Source: CAZOIA01 sp964579675
GTDB taxonomy: Bacteria > Planctomycetota > Phycisphaerae > UBA1845 > PWPN01
DNA length: 26,379 bases
Assembly (NCBI GenBank): GCA_964579675.1
Contig: CAZOIA010000064.1
Coordinates: 1 to 26,379, forward strand
Direction of reading: 5' to 3'
Shown here: positions 1 through 9,200 of the stretch, piece after piece
How positions within the stretch are numbered: position 1 is the first letter of the stretch
Layout: each line of letters begins with the position of its first letter
The notes under the pieces: model-generated
What the model was told of the DNA's origin: nothing
The model's input: only the letters and a program-made list of their open reading frames with translations
Databases searched by the model: none
Translations under genes and position numbers: made by a program

Positions 1-164
1 TCATCGAGGGCGAGTTCGATCGGCACCATGCGGCTGAGGAAATCGACCTCTCCCGTGACCGCCGAGAACAGGTAGCCAGGGGGCCACGTACAGCCGCAAA
101 CACCGCTCGCTGCAAAGCAGGTCAACCAGAGGCACAGATGAAAGGCAGACTCGCGAGGCACCAT
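1..164 (-). CDS. Putative secreted lipoprotein, N-terminal part only
   Basis: The window edge cuts this gene; only the first 54 codons are visible. The ATG at 162-164 is preceded by AGGAG with an 8-nt spacer, a good ribosome-binding site. The N-terminus reads as a short charged stretch (MVPRESAFH), a hydrophobic core (LCLWLTCFAAS) and a Cys-rich end (GVCGC) followed by TWPPGYLF. This resembles a type II signal peptide whose lipidated residue would be the Cys before TWPP, although the residue at -2 is Cys, which is unusual for a lipobox. It lies 192 bp downstream of pyrG on the same strand and has its own candidate promoter. The mature domain cannot be identified. Coding status is fairly secure because of the RBS and the signal-like N-terminus; lipidation is inference. 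Confidence 0.6.
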   Translation of the reverse strand, partial: MVPRESAFHLCLWLTCFAASGVCGCTWPPGYLFSAVTGEVDFLSRMVPIELALD

Positions 165-316
165 GAAGGACACTCCTGAAGGAGGCGGGGCGGTTGACTC
201 CGGCTGGTCACTGGAGCCAGTGTGCCCTTTCCCTCGCGAAGAAAGAGGCGGGGCAACTGCTCGGTCAATGCGGTTCCCCACCCCCGCCGGAGCAGAGATG
301 GGCCGCCAGACGGTTG

Positions 317-345
317 ATTATGACGGGATCCTGTAACCACTGCAA
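317..345 (-). promoter_or_regulatory. Candidate sigma-70 promoter for the putative lipoprotein gene
   Basis: On the minus strand TTGCAG (340-345) is followed after 17 bp by CATAAT (317-322), five of six matches to the -10 consensus. The -35 match is only partial. Transcription would start near 310, about 145 nt upstream of the ATG at 164 and just beyond the pyrG stop codon. Nothing else is recognised in the pyrG-lipoprotein gap. Confidence 0.4.
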
Positions 346-356
346 TGCGTCGCGGG

Positions 357-2135
357 TCATGTCGAGGAATGGGTGGCGTGGGGATGGCCCGGGCGACGGG
401 GTCTGTTGGCTTCGGTTTCTTCGGCGCGGGCCAGCGCCGCTCGAACCAGACCGACAAACAAGGGTTGCGGATGCAACGGTCGGCTCTGGAACTCGGGGTG
501 GGCCTGGGTGGCGATGAAGTAGGGATGCACGTCGGTCGGCAGCTCCAGGATCTGCATGATCGGGTAGTCGGGCGCCTTGCCGGAAAAGGTGATCCCGGCG
601 GCCTCGAGCGGCTCGATGTACTGCGGATCGACCTCGTAGCGGTGCCGGAACCGCATCCGAGTTTCCGGCGCGCCGTTGAAGAGCCGGGCTGCCAGCGTCC
701 CCGGCTTGACCTGGATGTCGTAACCTCCGAGCCGCATGTTACCACCCAAACCCTCAATTTGCTTCTGCTCGGGCAGGATGTCGATGACCGGGTTCGGCGT
801 GTCGGGGTCGATCTCGGTGCTGTTGGCGCCCTCGAGGCCGCACACGTGGCGGGCAAACTCGATCACCGCCATCTGGAACCCGTAGCAGAGGCCGAGGTAG
901 GGAATCAGGCTCTCGCGGGCGTGCTTGATACAGGCGATCTTGCCCTCGGCCCCCCGGACGCCGAAACCGCCCGGGACGATGATTCCGTGCAGACCTTCCA
1001 GGATCTCGGCCGCATTGTCGTCCGTGACGTCGGTCGTGTCGATCCATGCGATCTGGACCTGGGTCTCGTGAGCGGCGCCCGCGTGCTCGAGGGCGTGGAT
1101 GATACTCGCGTAGCTGTCGCGGACCGAGGTGTACTTGCCGATGATACCGATGCGCACCTGCCGCCGGGCCGACCGGATCCGCTGCACGAAACCGCTCCAA
1201 GGGCTGGGCGAACCGGGCGGGCCTTTCTCGTGAATACGATCCTGGAGCTTGAGGATGTCGATCACCGCCTCATCCAGGCCCGCCCCCCGTACCATGTCCG
1301 GCATCACATAGATGCTTTCACAATCGTGCATCGAGAACAGGCGCTCGATCGGCACGTTGCTGTACAGGGCCAGCTTCTCCCGCACCTTGCGGGTGATGGG
1401 GGCCTGCCCCCGGCACGCGATGATGTGCGGCTGAATGCCGGCGCCCAGCAGCCCCTTGATCCCGAGCTGGGCGGCCTTGGATTTCTGCTCCCCGAGCTTC
1501 GCGGGCGAGATGATATAAGTCAGCGCGACGAAGGCGCAGGAATCCGGCCCCTCCTCGAACGCCAGCTCCCGCGTGGCCTCGATGTAGTAGGCGTTCTCGA
1601 CGTCCCCCACCGTGCCCCCGATCTCGACGAAGACCACGTCGGCATCCGAGACCACCGCCAGCTCGCGCAACTTGATCTTCACCTCACCGGTGACGTGCGG
1701 GATCATCTGCACGTCGCGGCCCAGGTAGCTGCCCTGGCGCTCCTTCTCCAGCACCCGGGTGAAGATCTGCCCGCTGGTGGCGAAGTTGAGACGCGAAAGG
1801 TCCTGGCCCAGCATCCGCTCGTAGGTGCCCAGGTCCATGTCCGTCTCCATGCCGTCGTCGAGCACGAAGACCTCGCCGTGGCGATACGGATTGAGCGTCC
1901 CGGAATCGATGTTCAGGTAGCCTTCGAGCTTGATCGGGGCGACGGTCAGTCCCGTGTCCTGAAGGCACCGGGCCAGGGAGCTTGAGAAAATACCTTTACC
2001 CAGCCCGCTCATGACCGTCCCCACCACGATGACGTACTTGGTCTTGCCTGGCTTGTAACCGGCGGGCATCGGGGCGTAAAACTCAGTCTCATCCGTGGCG
2101 TAGCTCAGCGATGACAGCAGTTTCTCGGCATCCAT
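357..2135 (-). CDS. pyrG: CTP synthase (divergent form)
   Basis: Makes CTP from UTP using ATP and glutamine in the cytoplasm. The 592-residue protein has the amidoligase domain at about 33-300, with P-loop GTVMSGLGKG (39-48), HGEVF (86-90), DDGMETD (93-99) and VEIGGT (170-175). A class I glutaminase domain follows at about 325-575. The complete triad is visible: Cys417 in PYLGLCYGFQ, and His546 and Glu548 in AHPEF. It is longer than the usual 535-550 residues because of a roughly 30-residue N-terminal extension and a basic C-terminal tail. Several normally invariant stretches are altered: GGVVS is GTVMS, KLDPY is KLEGY (69-73), and KTKPTQ is KSKAAQ (218-223). The ATG at 2135 has AGGA with an 8-nt spacer, and an in-frame stop lies six codons upstream. 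It follows kdsB by 145 bp on the same strand. The enzyme family is certain; normal UTP/CTP regulation is not. Confidence 0.95.
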   Translation of the reverse strand: MDAEKLLSSLSYATDETEFYAPMPAGYKPGKTKYVIVVGTVMSGLGKGIFSSSLARCLQDTGLTVAPIKLEGYLNIDSGTLNPYRHGEVFVLDDGMETDMDLGTYERMLGQDLSRLNFATSGQIFTRVLEKERQGSYLGRDVQMIPHVTGEVKIKLRELAVVSDADVVFVEIGGTVGDVENAYYIEATRELAFEEGPDSCAFVALTYIISPAKLGEQKSKAAQLGIKGLLGAGIQPHIIACRGQAPITRKVREKLALYSNVPIERLFSMHDCESIYVMPDMVRGAGLDEAVIDILKLQDRIHEKGPPGSPSPWSGFVQRIRSARRQVRIGIIGKYTSVRDSYASIIHALEHAGAAHETQVQIAWIDTTDVTDDNAAEILEGLHGIIVPGGFGVRGAEGKIACIKHARESLIPYLGLCYGFQMAVIEFARHVCGLEGANSTEIDPDTPNPVIDILPEQKQIEGLGGNMRLGGYDIQVKPGTLAARLFNGAPETRMRFRHRYEVDPQYIEPLEAAGITFSGKAPDYPIMQILELPTDVHPYFIATQAHPEFQSRPLHPQPLFVGLVRAALARAEETEANRPRRPGHPHATHSST

Positions 2136-2280
2136 ATCTTTGATCCTGGGTTAAAGGTAGAACGTTCAGTCGATTCTCCCCCCTGCTCGCTTTCCTTCGG
2201 GTCGCGGCTAAACGGCGACGCTCGCGAGTCCGTCTGGCCATGTTCGTTCATGTCCCCTTCATCCTCCAGGTTCCGGCTCC

Positions 2281-3030
2281 TCACGTCGCCATTCTCGCCC
2301 GGCACCGCTCTACGAATGCCGCGTACTGCTCCGGCGTATCGATGCCGGTGCTCGCGCGATCGACCAGGGCGATGGCGATCTTCGCGCCCGCGTACAGGGC
2401 CCGGAGTTGTTCGAGCTGTTCGACCTGTTCCAGTTCCGTCGGTGGCGTCCGAGTCAGTTCGGCGAGGAACTCGGGCCGGTACGCGTAGATGCCCAGGTGC
2501 AGGAGCCATTTGCCGGGCGTATTCACCCTGCCGCCGGCGTCCCGCGGGTAGGGGATCAGGCTCCGGCTGAAGTACAAGGCGTTGCCGCTGTGGTCCAGCA
2601 CCACCTTAACGCAGGCCGGGTTCTGCACGTCCGCCTCGTCGGTGAACCGGCAGGCGAGCGAACCCATCGGAACGTCCGGGCGAGTGTCCATGAGATCCAC
2701 GAGCGTATCGATCGCCCCGGGGTCCATCTCCGGCTCGTCGCCCTGGACGTTAATGATGAGCCGGGCGTCGAGTCGGGCGGCGACCTCGGCCACGCGGTCC
2801 GTGCCGGTCGCATGGTCCGCTCGCGTCATGGCCGCCTCGCCGCCGAACGCCCGCACCGCCTCGGCGATCCGGCGATCATCCGTCGCCACCAGCACCCGGT
2901 CCACCCGTCGGGCGCCCGTCACCGCCTCGTACACGTGCTGGATCAGCGGCTTGCCGGTCTCATTGGCGAGAGGTTTCCCCGGGAATCGAGTGGAAGCGTA
3001 ACGGGCAGGAATGATCGCCGCCACGGCCAA
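2281..3030 (-). CDS. kdsB: CMP-Kdo synthetase (3-deoxy-manno-octulosonate cytidylyltransferase)
   Basis: Couples Kdo to CMP using CTP, the activation step for adding Kdo to lipid A in the cytoplasm. The 249-residue length is normal. Family motifs run in order: IPARYASTRFPGKPL near residue 6, VATDD (about 48), HATGTDR (about 73), INVQGDEP (about 93), YFSRSLIPYP (about 153), LGIYAYR (about 178) and LEQLRAL (about 205). The start is taken as TTG at 3030, with AGGGAAGGG about 7 nt upstream; a GTG two codons later is an alternative. A strong sigma-70 promoter lies about 55 bp upstream of the start, and pyrG follows on the same strand. The pairing makes sense because KdsB consumes CTP. Its presence argues for a Kdo-containing LPS-like outer membrane. 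Confidence 0.95.
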   Translation of the reverse strand: MAVAAIIPARYASTRFPGKPLANETGKPLIQHVYEAVTGARRVDRVLVATDDRRIAEAVRAFGGEAAMTRADHATGTDRVAEVAARLDARLIINVQGDEPEMDPGAIDTLVDLMDTRPDVPMGSLACRFTDEADVQNPACVKVVLDHSGNALYFSRSLIPYPRDAGGRVNTPGKWLLHLGIYAYRPEFLAELTRTPPTELEQVEQLEQLRALYAGAKIAIALVDRASTGIDTPEQYAAFVERCRARMAT

Positions 3031-3083
3031 GAAGACGCCCTTCCCTGCGGGGGGGGCCGATACGTGTCAGGCAACAAGGTGGG

Positions 3084-3112
3084 ATCATAATCGCCAGGCC
3101 TGCCCCTGTCAA
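3084..3112 (-). promoter_or_regulatory. Strong sigma-70 promoter for kdsB-pyrG
   Basis: On the minus strand a perfect TTGACA (3107-3112) is followed after exactly 17 bp by TATGAT (3084-3089), five of six matches. The predicted start near 3077 gives a leader of about 47 nt before the kdsB TTG. It lies in the 196-bp gap between the 3' end of the giant surface-protein gene and kdsB. kdsB-pyrG therefore need not depend on read-through from the giant gene. Confidence 0.75.
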
Positions 3113-3226
3113 GAACGGGCTTCATCAGGCCAAAGCGTACTTCGTCTCCCCGGCCGGACGCCGCCCGGGCGTTCGCATATGCAACCGACCGATGGTAAGC
3201 GACCGCACGACACCGCAGGGTACGTA

Positions 3227-6200
3227 TCAGAACCCGCGGCGGCGGAACCTCATCGTCCCGAGCAGCAGCATGCTGAGCATCATAAGGCCCGAACTCACGC
3301 CGGCACCGCACGTGGGCGGCAGGAACGTGGGCGCTGGGCTCGACGACTGCGTCACGGGCGAGGCCCGCGCCGCCGGGTCGTCGCCACCGTCCTGGCCCTC
3401 CGGCTGGAGCGGGCTGCCGCCGCCGGTGCCGCCAGCCGGCGCGCCGGCCCCGAGGCCGCCGGGTTGGTTATCGAGCGCGCTACCCGTGATAACCCTCACG
3501 GTCAGCGTGTCGGATGTGCTCGCCCCGATGCTGTCCGTCACGGTCAGGAGGTAGGTGGTTGTCTCAGCCGGTGAGATCGTGACGTTGGGAATGTCCGTAG
3601 CCGACTGGAACCCGCCGTCGCCACCGGTTTCGACGGTCCACTCGTAGCTATAGGGCACTACCCCGCCGGCCACGGTGGGATAGAGGGTCAGCTCCTGGCC
3701 TTCCGTGATCGCCCGGTCCGATCCGGCAGAGACTTCGAGTGTCTCGGCGACCTGGACCTCGATGAAGGAGTCGCTGACTCTGCCGTCGCGATCCGTTATG
3801 GTCAGACGGAACGACGTGGTCCGGATCGGGCTGGCAATCGCGATCAGAGTCTCACCGGCGTTGAACTCGACCCCTTCGTCGTAGGTCAGGATCGTGACCT
3901 CGCTCGGGGGATCCACGGAGTCATCCGTGTCCGTGACCGGATCCCACTCGGCGGTGTAGGGCGGGTCGCCCCCCGTGGCGGAGTACTGAAGCTCAACCTG
4001 CCCGCCCGGCACGATGACCTCGTATTCGCCGGTTACGACGCTGAGCGCCACTTCGATGTTGGAAGCGGGGACGGTGCCGCCGCCGCCACCACCGCCGCCG
4101 CCTGTACTGGGCGTGATGGGGGTAGCCGGTGCCAGAACCTCTTCAATCCCGAACAGCATGTCAACGCCGCCGCCCTGACCGTCGTCACTTACGATACCCT
4201 CGCCGGTCGCGGGGTCGTGGGTAACGGCGAACTGCGACGGACTGACGCAATTGCAGGTCCGGTAGTCGGCAGTGTCCTGGCCCTGGTCGCCCTGGAGGTG
4301 ATCGTCGCCGGGGGCGCCGAACAGCTTGTCGTCGCCTTGACCGCCGAAGATCCTGTTGTCCTGCCCGTTACCGCTCAGGACGTCACCGTCGTCAGGGTCA
4401 TTGGGGTCGTCGAAATCGGACCCGATCAGGTTCTCGAACCCGATCAGCGTATCCCAGCCGGCCCCGACCGTGTTTTGCCGGGCCGTATCCGCCAGACTGA
4501 CCTCGACTACCGCCGGCACCTGGGTATAGGAGACGAAGTCGCCTTCCGTGTCCTGATCGCCGCCGACGAGCTTGTCATCGCCTTCGCCGCCCTCGATAAG
4601 ATCATCGCCGGGGACGACCGTCGTCAGGAGCCCCTGCAGCTCTACAGGAAGGTAAGTTATGTAATTGTTCTCCGGCTCATCGCCGTAGATGATGTCATCA
4701 TAAAGCCAGCCGGCACCCAGGCGCTCGCCGTTGCTGTCGCCGCCGATGAGTATGTCATTGCCGCTCCAGCCGATGAGGATGCTCGGCTTCAGGTTGTGGC
4801 CGACGATCACGTCGGTGCCCGGCGTGCCGAGAACGACCTCGAAGCGGTTGTCGGACTCGTCAATCGGCGTGGCGGGGTCGTCCGCCGGGGCGTTGACGAT
4901 GGTATCCAGGGCCGGATTAGCCGCCGGTATCGCCGGTATCGCGAACTGGTCGCCCGGATCGCCGCCGTCGGCGGCGTAACCGGCACAGATCACGAAAGCG
5001 TGGGGGGCACACGCGCCGATCGGCAGAGGCGTGAGGGCCGTCGGTTGTAGCGGCAGGTCCGCCGGATCATCCAACAGGGCAGCTTCCAGATCCTCCAGAT
5101 TCACGTCCGTGGTCCGCAGGTTGATCACCAAGGGCCTCAGTGCGCTGAAATCGGAGTAGTCCAGCGTATCGATGCCGAGCCCGCCCGAGGCGATATCGCC
5201 GAAACGGGGTATGGTGGTGGGGTCCTCACCGGGGTAAACCGGCCTGCCCGGCCCGGGGCGAACGATGTCGTCCCCGCCGTTGCCGTGCAGCGTGTCGGCG
5301 CCATACCCACCCCACATCACGTCATTTCCGCCCTCCTCGGTGTCCACCAGCTCCAGCCCGAGAACCCCGTCGGGGTCGCACGATGAGTCGCTGTCCCCGC
5401 ACATGACGTCGTCACCCTCGTCGCCGACCAGAAGGTCCACGCCACCCCGGCCCATGATCGTGTCATTGCCCCGGCGGCCGAGAAGGATGTTCTCATAGTT
5501 GCCGCTGAAAACGGCCGTCCGATTGGCGTACCAGTCCTTCTCCACCCAGACGTAGTTGTACGCCAGAGGCACATCGTCCCGCTGGTGCGTCCCGATGATC
5601 ACGTCGTCGTAGTCCGTGCCCACGACGTTCTCGATGCCGTAGATCACGTCATAGTAGACAATGTCGTCGAGCGTGCCCGACTGGCCGTCAAGACCCGGGT
5701 GGCGGTCGCCGTCATCCAACGCGACTCCCGGTTCAAAGGTGTACGCGGTTGAATGTGTGATGCCCCCGAGCCTGACGTTGATGCCGGTGGGCCGCTCCTC
5801 CGGCGCCGGCGAGACACCGTGCGAGAACTGCGACGCCGTCGAGTAATCCACCGTGTCGAGAGGACTGAAATCCCGGTAGTCCACCGAGCCGAGGACGTAA
5901 TCGTTCCCGCCGTAGATCTCGTCGTACCCGGCATTGCCCTGGATCACGTCGTCATTGGCCCCGCCGACCAGGATATCGTGGCCGGTACCACCGTAGATCC
6001 AGTCGTCACCGTCTCCGCCATAGATGGTGTCGTCCCCGGTCACGAAGGTGTTGATGTCGGCGGGGTTGATCTCCCAGATACCGTCGTCACTGTATCTTGA
6101 GAGAATGTAACCATCTTGGTCGAGGTAGTCATAGTCGAAGTCCCCGTACAAGTAATCGGGGCCGAGGCCGCCCTCGATGGTGTCGTTCCCGGCACACCCG

Positions 6201-9200
6201 TAAATCAGGTCCGCGCCCTCATCACCCGTGATCTCGTCGTCGCCGTAAATCCTCATGTAGCCGAGGGTCCCGTATTCGGGGGTCAGAGGCGGCTTGCCCA
6301 GCGGCACGTGGAGGTCTCCCCAGATCATATCGCCGTCTTCATTGCCGTGCAGCTCGTCGTCGCCGCCGCCGCCCACGATGATATCGGGCTTGTCCCCGCC
6401 GCTGATCGTATCGTCGCCGATGATGAACAGGGGGCTTGAGGGAAGCACGTGCTGGGTGACCTCGCCGGTATCCACATCGACAAGGACGGCGCGGGCGATA
6501 CTCCGGATAAGCAGTACCTGGATATTCTGGAGAATCGTGGGGTCGAGCGGGTTGGGCTCACCGAGCTCGAAGTCGGCGATCCCGTTTCCGTCCGCATCAA
6601 AGGGTACCCACTCGCCGTCGAGATACATGTTCAGCATCGGATCGCCGTCGCCGAAGAGGATATCGCTCTGGCCGAAGCCGTTGATCGTATCGTCGCCCGC
6701 CCCGCCGAAGATCGTATCCACGTCGGTGTCGGACCCTTCGCATCCTTCAAGATTCTCGTTGTCACACGCGTCGATATGGTCGTCACCCGGACCCCCGAAG
6801 ACCAGGTCCGAGTACAGCCCGCCCTTGAGCGTGTCGTTATGCCCCATACCGAGGATGGTGGTGGACCGGTCGCCGTGGCCGATGATGGTATCAGCCTGCA
6901 TACTGCCTCTGACGGTCGGGAAACTGTCCCCCAGCGTGTCCGTCCCACCCCAGGTATCGTTCGCCTCGCCGGCCGGCAGATCGACATTGGCCCCGCCGCC
7001 GCCCCCGTCGTACAGGTAGTCGAGGATGTCCCCGGCGTCCCCGCCGCCGAACAACTCATCGTCGCCCGCGCCGCCGGTGAGGATGTCGTTGCCCGGGCCG
7101 CCCTCAATGTGGTCATCGCCGCTTTCCCGGCCTACGCCGCCGTACAGGTAGTCGGAGCCCGACCCGCCTCGAATCACGTCATCACCCACCCCGCCCTCGA
7201 TGTAATCGTTACCCGCCTCGCCGTCGATCAGGTCGTCCCCACCTTCGCCGTAGATGACGTCGCTGAAGGGGTCCCGCACGAAGAGGCCCTGCAACACGCG
7301 CATCGCGTTCGGGTGCGCCGCGAGCAGGCCCTCGGCCGGCGTCTCATTGCCCCCGGTGATGTAATCGTCGCCGGGACCGCCATAGATCGTGTCATTGCCC
7401 GGCCCACCGTCCACCGACAGGCTCGGGTCAGACGGGTCGCCATCGTCACCCGGTCCGCCATAGATCAGGTCGTTGCCCTCTCCCCCGCGGATGACATCGT
7501 CGCCTTTGTCCCCGTAGAGCGTATCGTCACCCGCCCAGCCGCGGATGGTATCGTCGCCCGGCCCCCCATGCGCAAGGTCCGGCGAAGCGCCGCAGTCGAT
7601 GGTATCGTCCCCGCTGATTTCCTCGTTGTCGTAGGCGACGCTGTCGCCATAAATCGTGTCAATGTCGTCCCCGATGTGCAGGGTGGGATCCAGCATCAGG
7701 GGCCCGCTGTCGATCACGTCGTCACCACTGCCACCAACGATCATGTCATCCCCGGAACCGGTCGTAATCCAGTCGTTGCCGTCGCCACCGTTGATGGTGT
7801 TGTCGCCGCCACTGAGAACACCGGCGCCAAGGTCACCCAGCCCCGCCGTAATCATGTCATCGCCGTCACCACCGCTGATGTTGTTGTCGCCCGCGATCAC
7901 ACGGATGATGTCGTCGCCGTCGCCGCCCCGGACCATGTCGTCTCCCGAGCCCGCGTAGATGTGATCGTTGCCTTCGTCGCCGCTGAGGGTGTTGTTGCCC
8001 TCGCCGCCGTCGATCCAGTCGTCACCCTCGTTCCCGGTGATGTTATCGTCGCCGTCGCCGCCCGAGACCGGGTCATCCTCGGTGCCGTCGTCACCGGGAC
8101 CGCAGGTGATCGCGTCGTCGCCGTCACCGCCCCAGATCAGGTCGTTGCCGTCCCCCGCGTCGATCGTGTCACCTTGAGTCCCGCCGGTGATCTGATCATC
8201 CCCCTCGAAGGTATTGATCGTCGTCGGCTGATCCGCCTCACCCCAGATCATGTCGTTTACCCTCGAGCCGTTGACGATCTCGAAGGTGTTGTCCGCCAAC
8301 TGATCCGTGGTCACCACTGGAAACCCGAACATCGGGAACGCCGGGTCCTTGGCGTTATGCGGATCCACCCCGGCGTGCGGCACGTCATCCATGTTGACCT
8401 TCGCCCCCTGGTCCGGGAAGTCCGGATCGTCCTCGGCCAACTGGTAGTCCAGCGTGTCCGTACCGTCGCCGCCGTCCAGTATGTCGTTGCCGCGGTCCCC
8501 GTGGACGAAGTCGTCGCCGCCCTCAGCGTAAATCTCATCCGGCCCGTGCCCACCGAAGATCAGATCGTCGCCCCCGCCCGCATGAACGAGCGTCGGCCTG
8601 CCGAAAAGCAGTTGCGGATCGGCGTCGTAGTCATTAATCAGCCCCGGCGCGTCGTCACTGCCGATGAGGACTATGATGTCATTCCCATCACCGGCATTGA
8701 TGATGACCTTCCTCAACTCACTGATCGGGACGCCCGCGGGCCGGCACCCCGGTTCCGGACAGTAGAACCCGTTGATCGCCACGTAGTAGTATGCAAGCTC
8801 CGGAAGGCCCGGCGGCGGGTCCGCCGGGATGCGGAGCTCCTCGTTCTCCTCCGAGAACTCGCCCTCGCCTACCTGCATGACGGTGATCAGGATGATATCG
8901 TCCCCACCCGTCCCATCGATGGTCAGGATCCCGGTGTTAGTCGGGTCGTTCGCGTCGAAGGGCACCCACGTAACCGTCAACCCACCGATCGTGCACACCG
9001 CCGCATCGTCCTCGGCGATGTCCACCGCGACCCGATCCTCTTCCCCCGGCTCCGCGTTGATCACCTGCAGGATCTCGAGAAGGACGATCTCATTGCATTC
9101 GAAAACGGCGTCGTCAATGGCGACCACGTAGATCTCAGCGAAGATCTCCCCGGCCGGGATGATGATCTGCGGACCCACCACCACGCCACCGGGGCAGGCG

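Noticed and set aside
345..1985. A 546-codon plus-strand open frame opposite pyrG
   Set aside because: Antisense shadow of a gene with certain identity; the translated sequence has no recognisable motif.
2105..2251. A 48-codon minus-strand frame overlapping the pyrG start, with GGAGG and AGGGGA upstream
   Set aside because: The RBS is good and a coupled leader peptide is possible, but the product is low-complexity and polar with no hydrophobic or structured segment, and the frame overlaps pyrG by 31 bp. Only conservation in relatives would rescue it.
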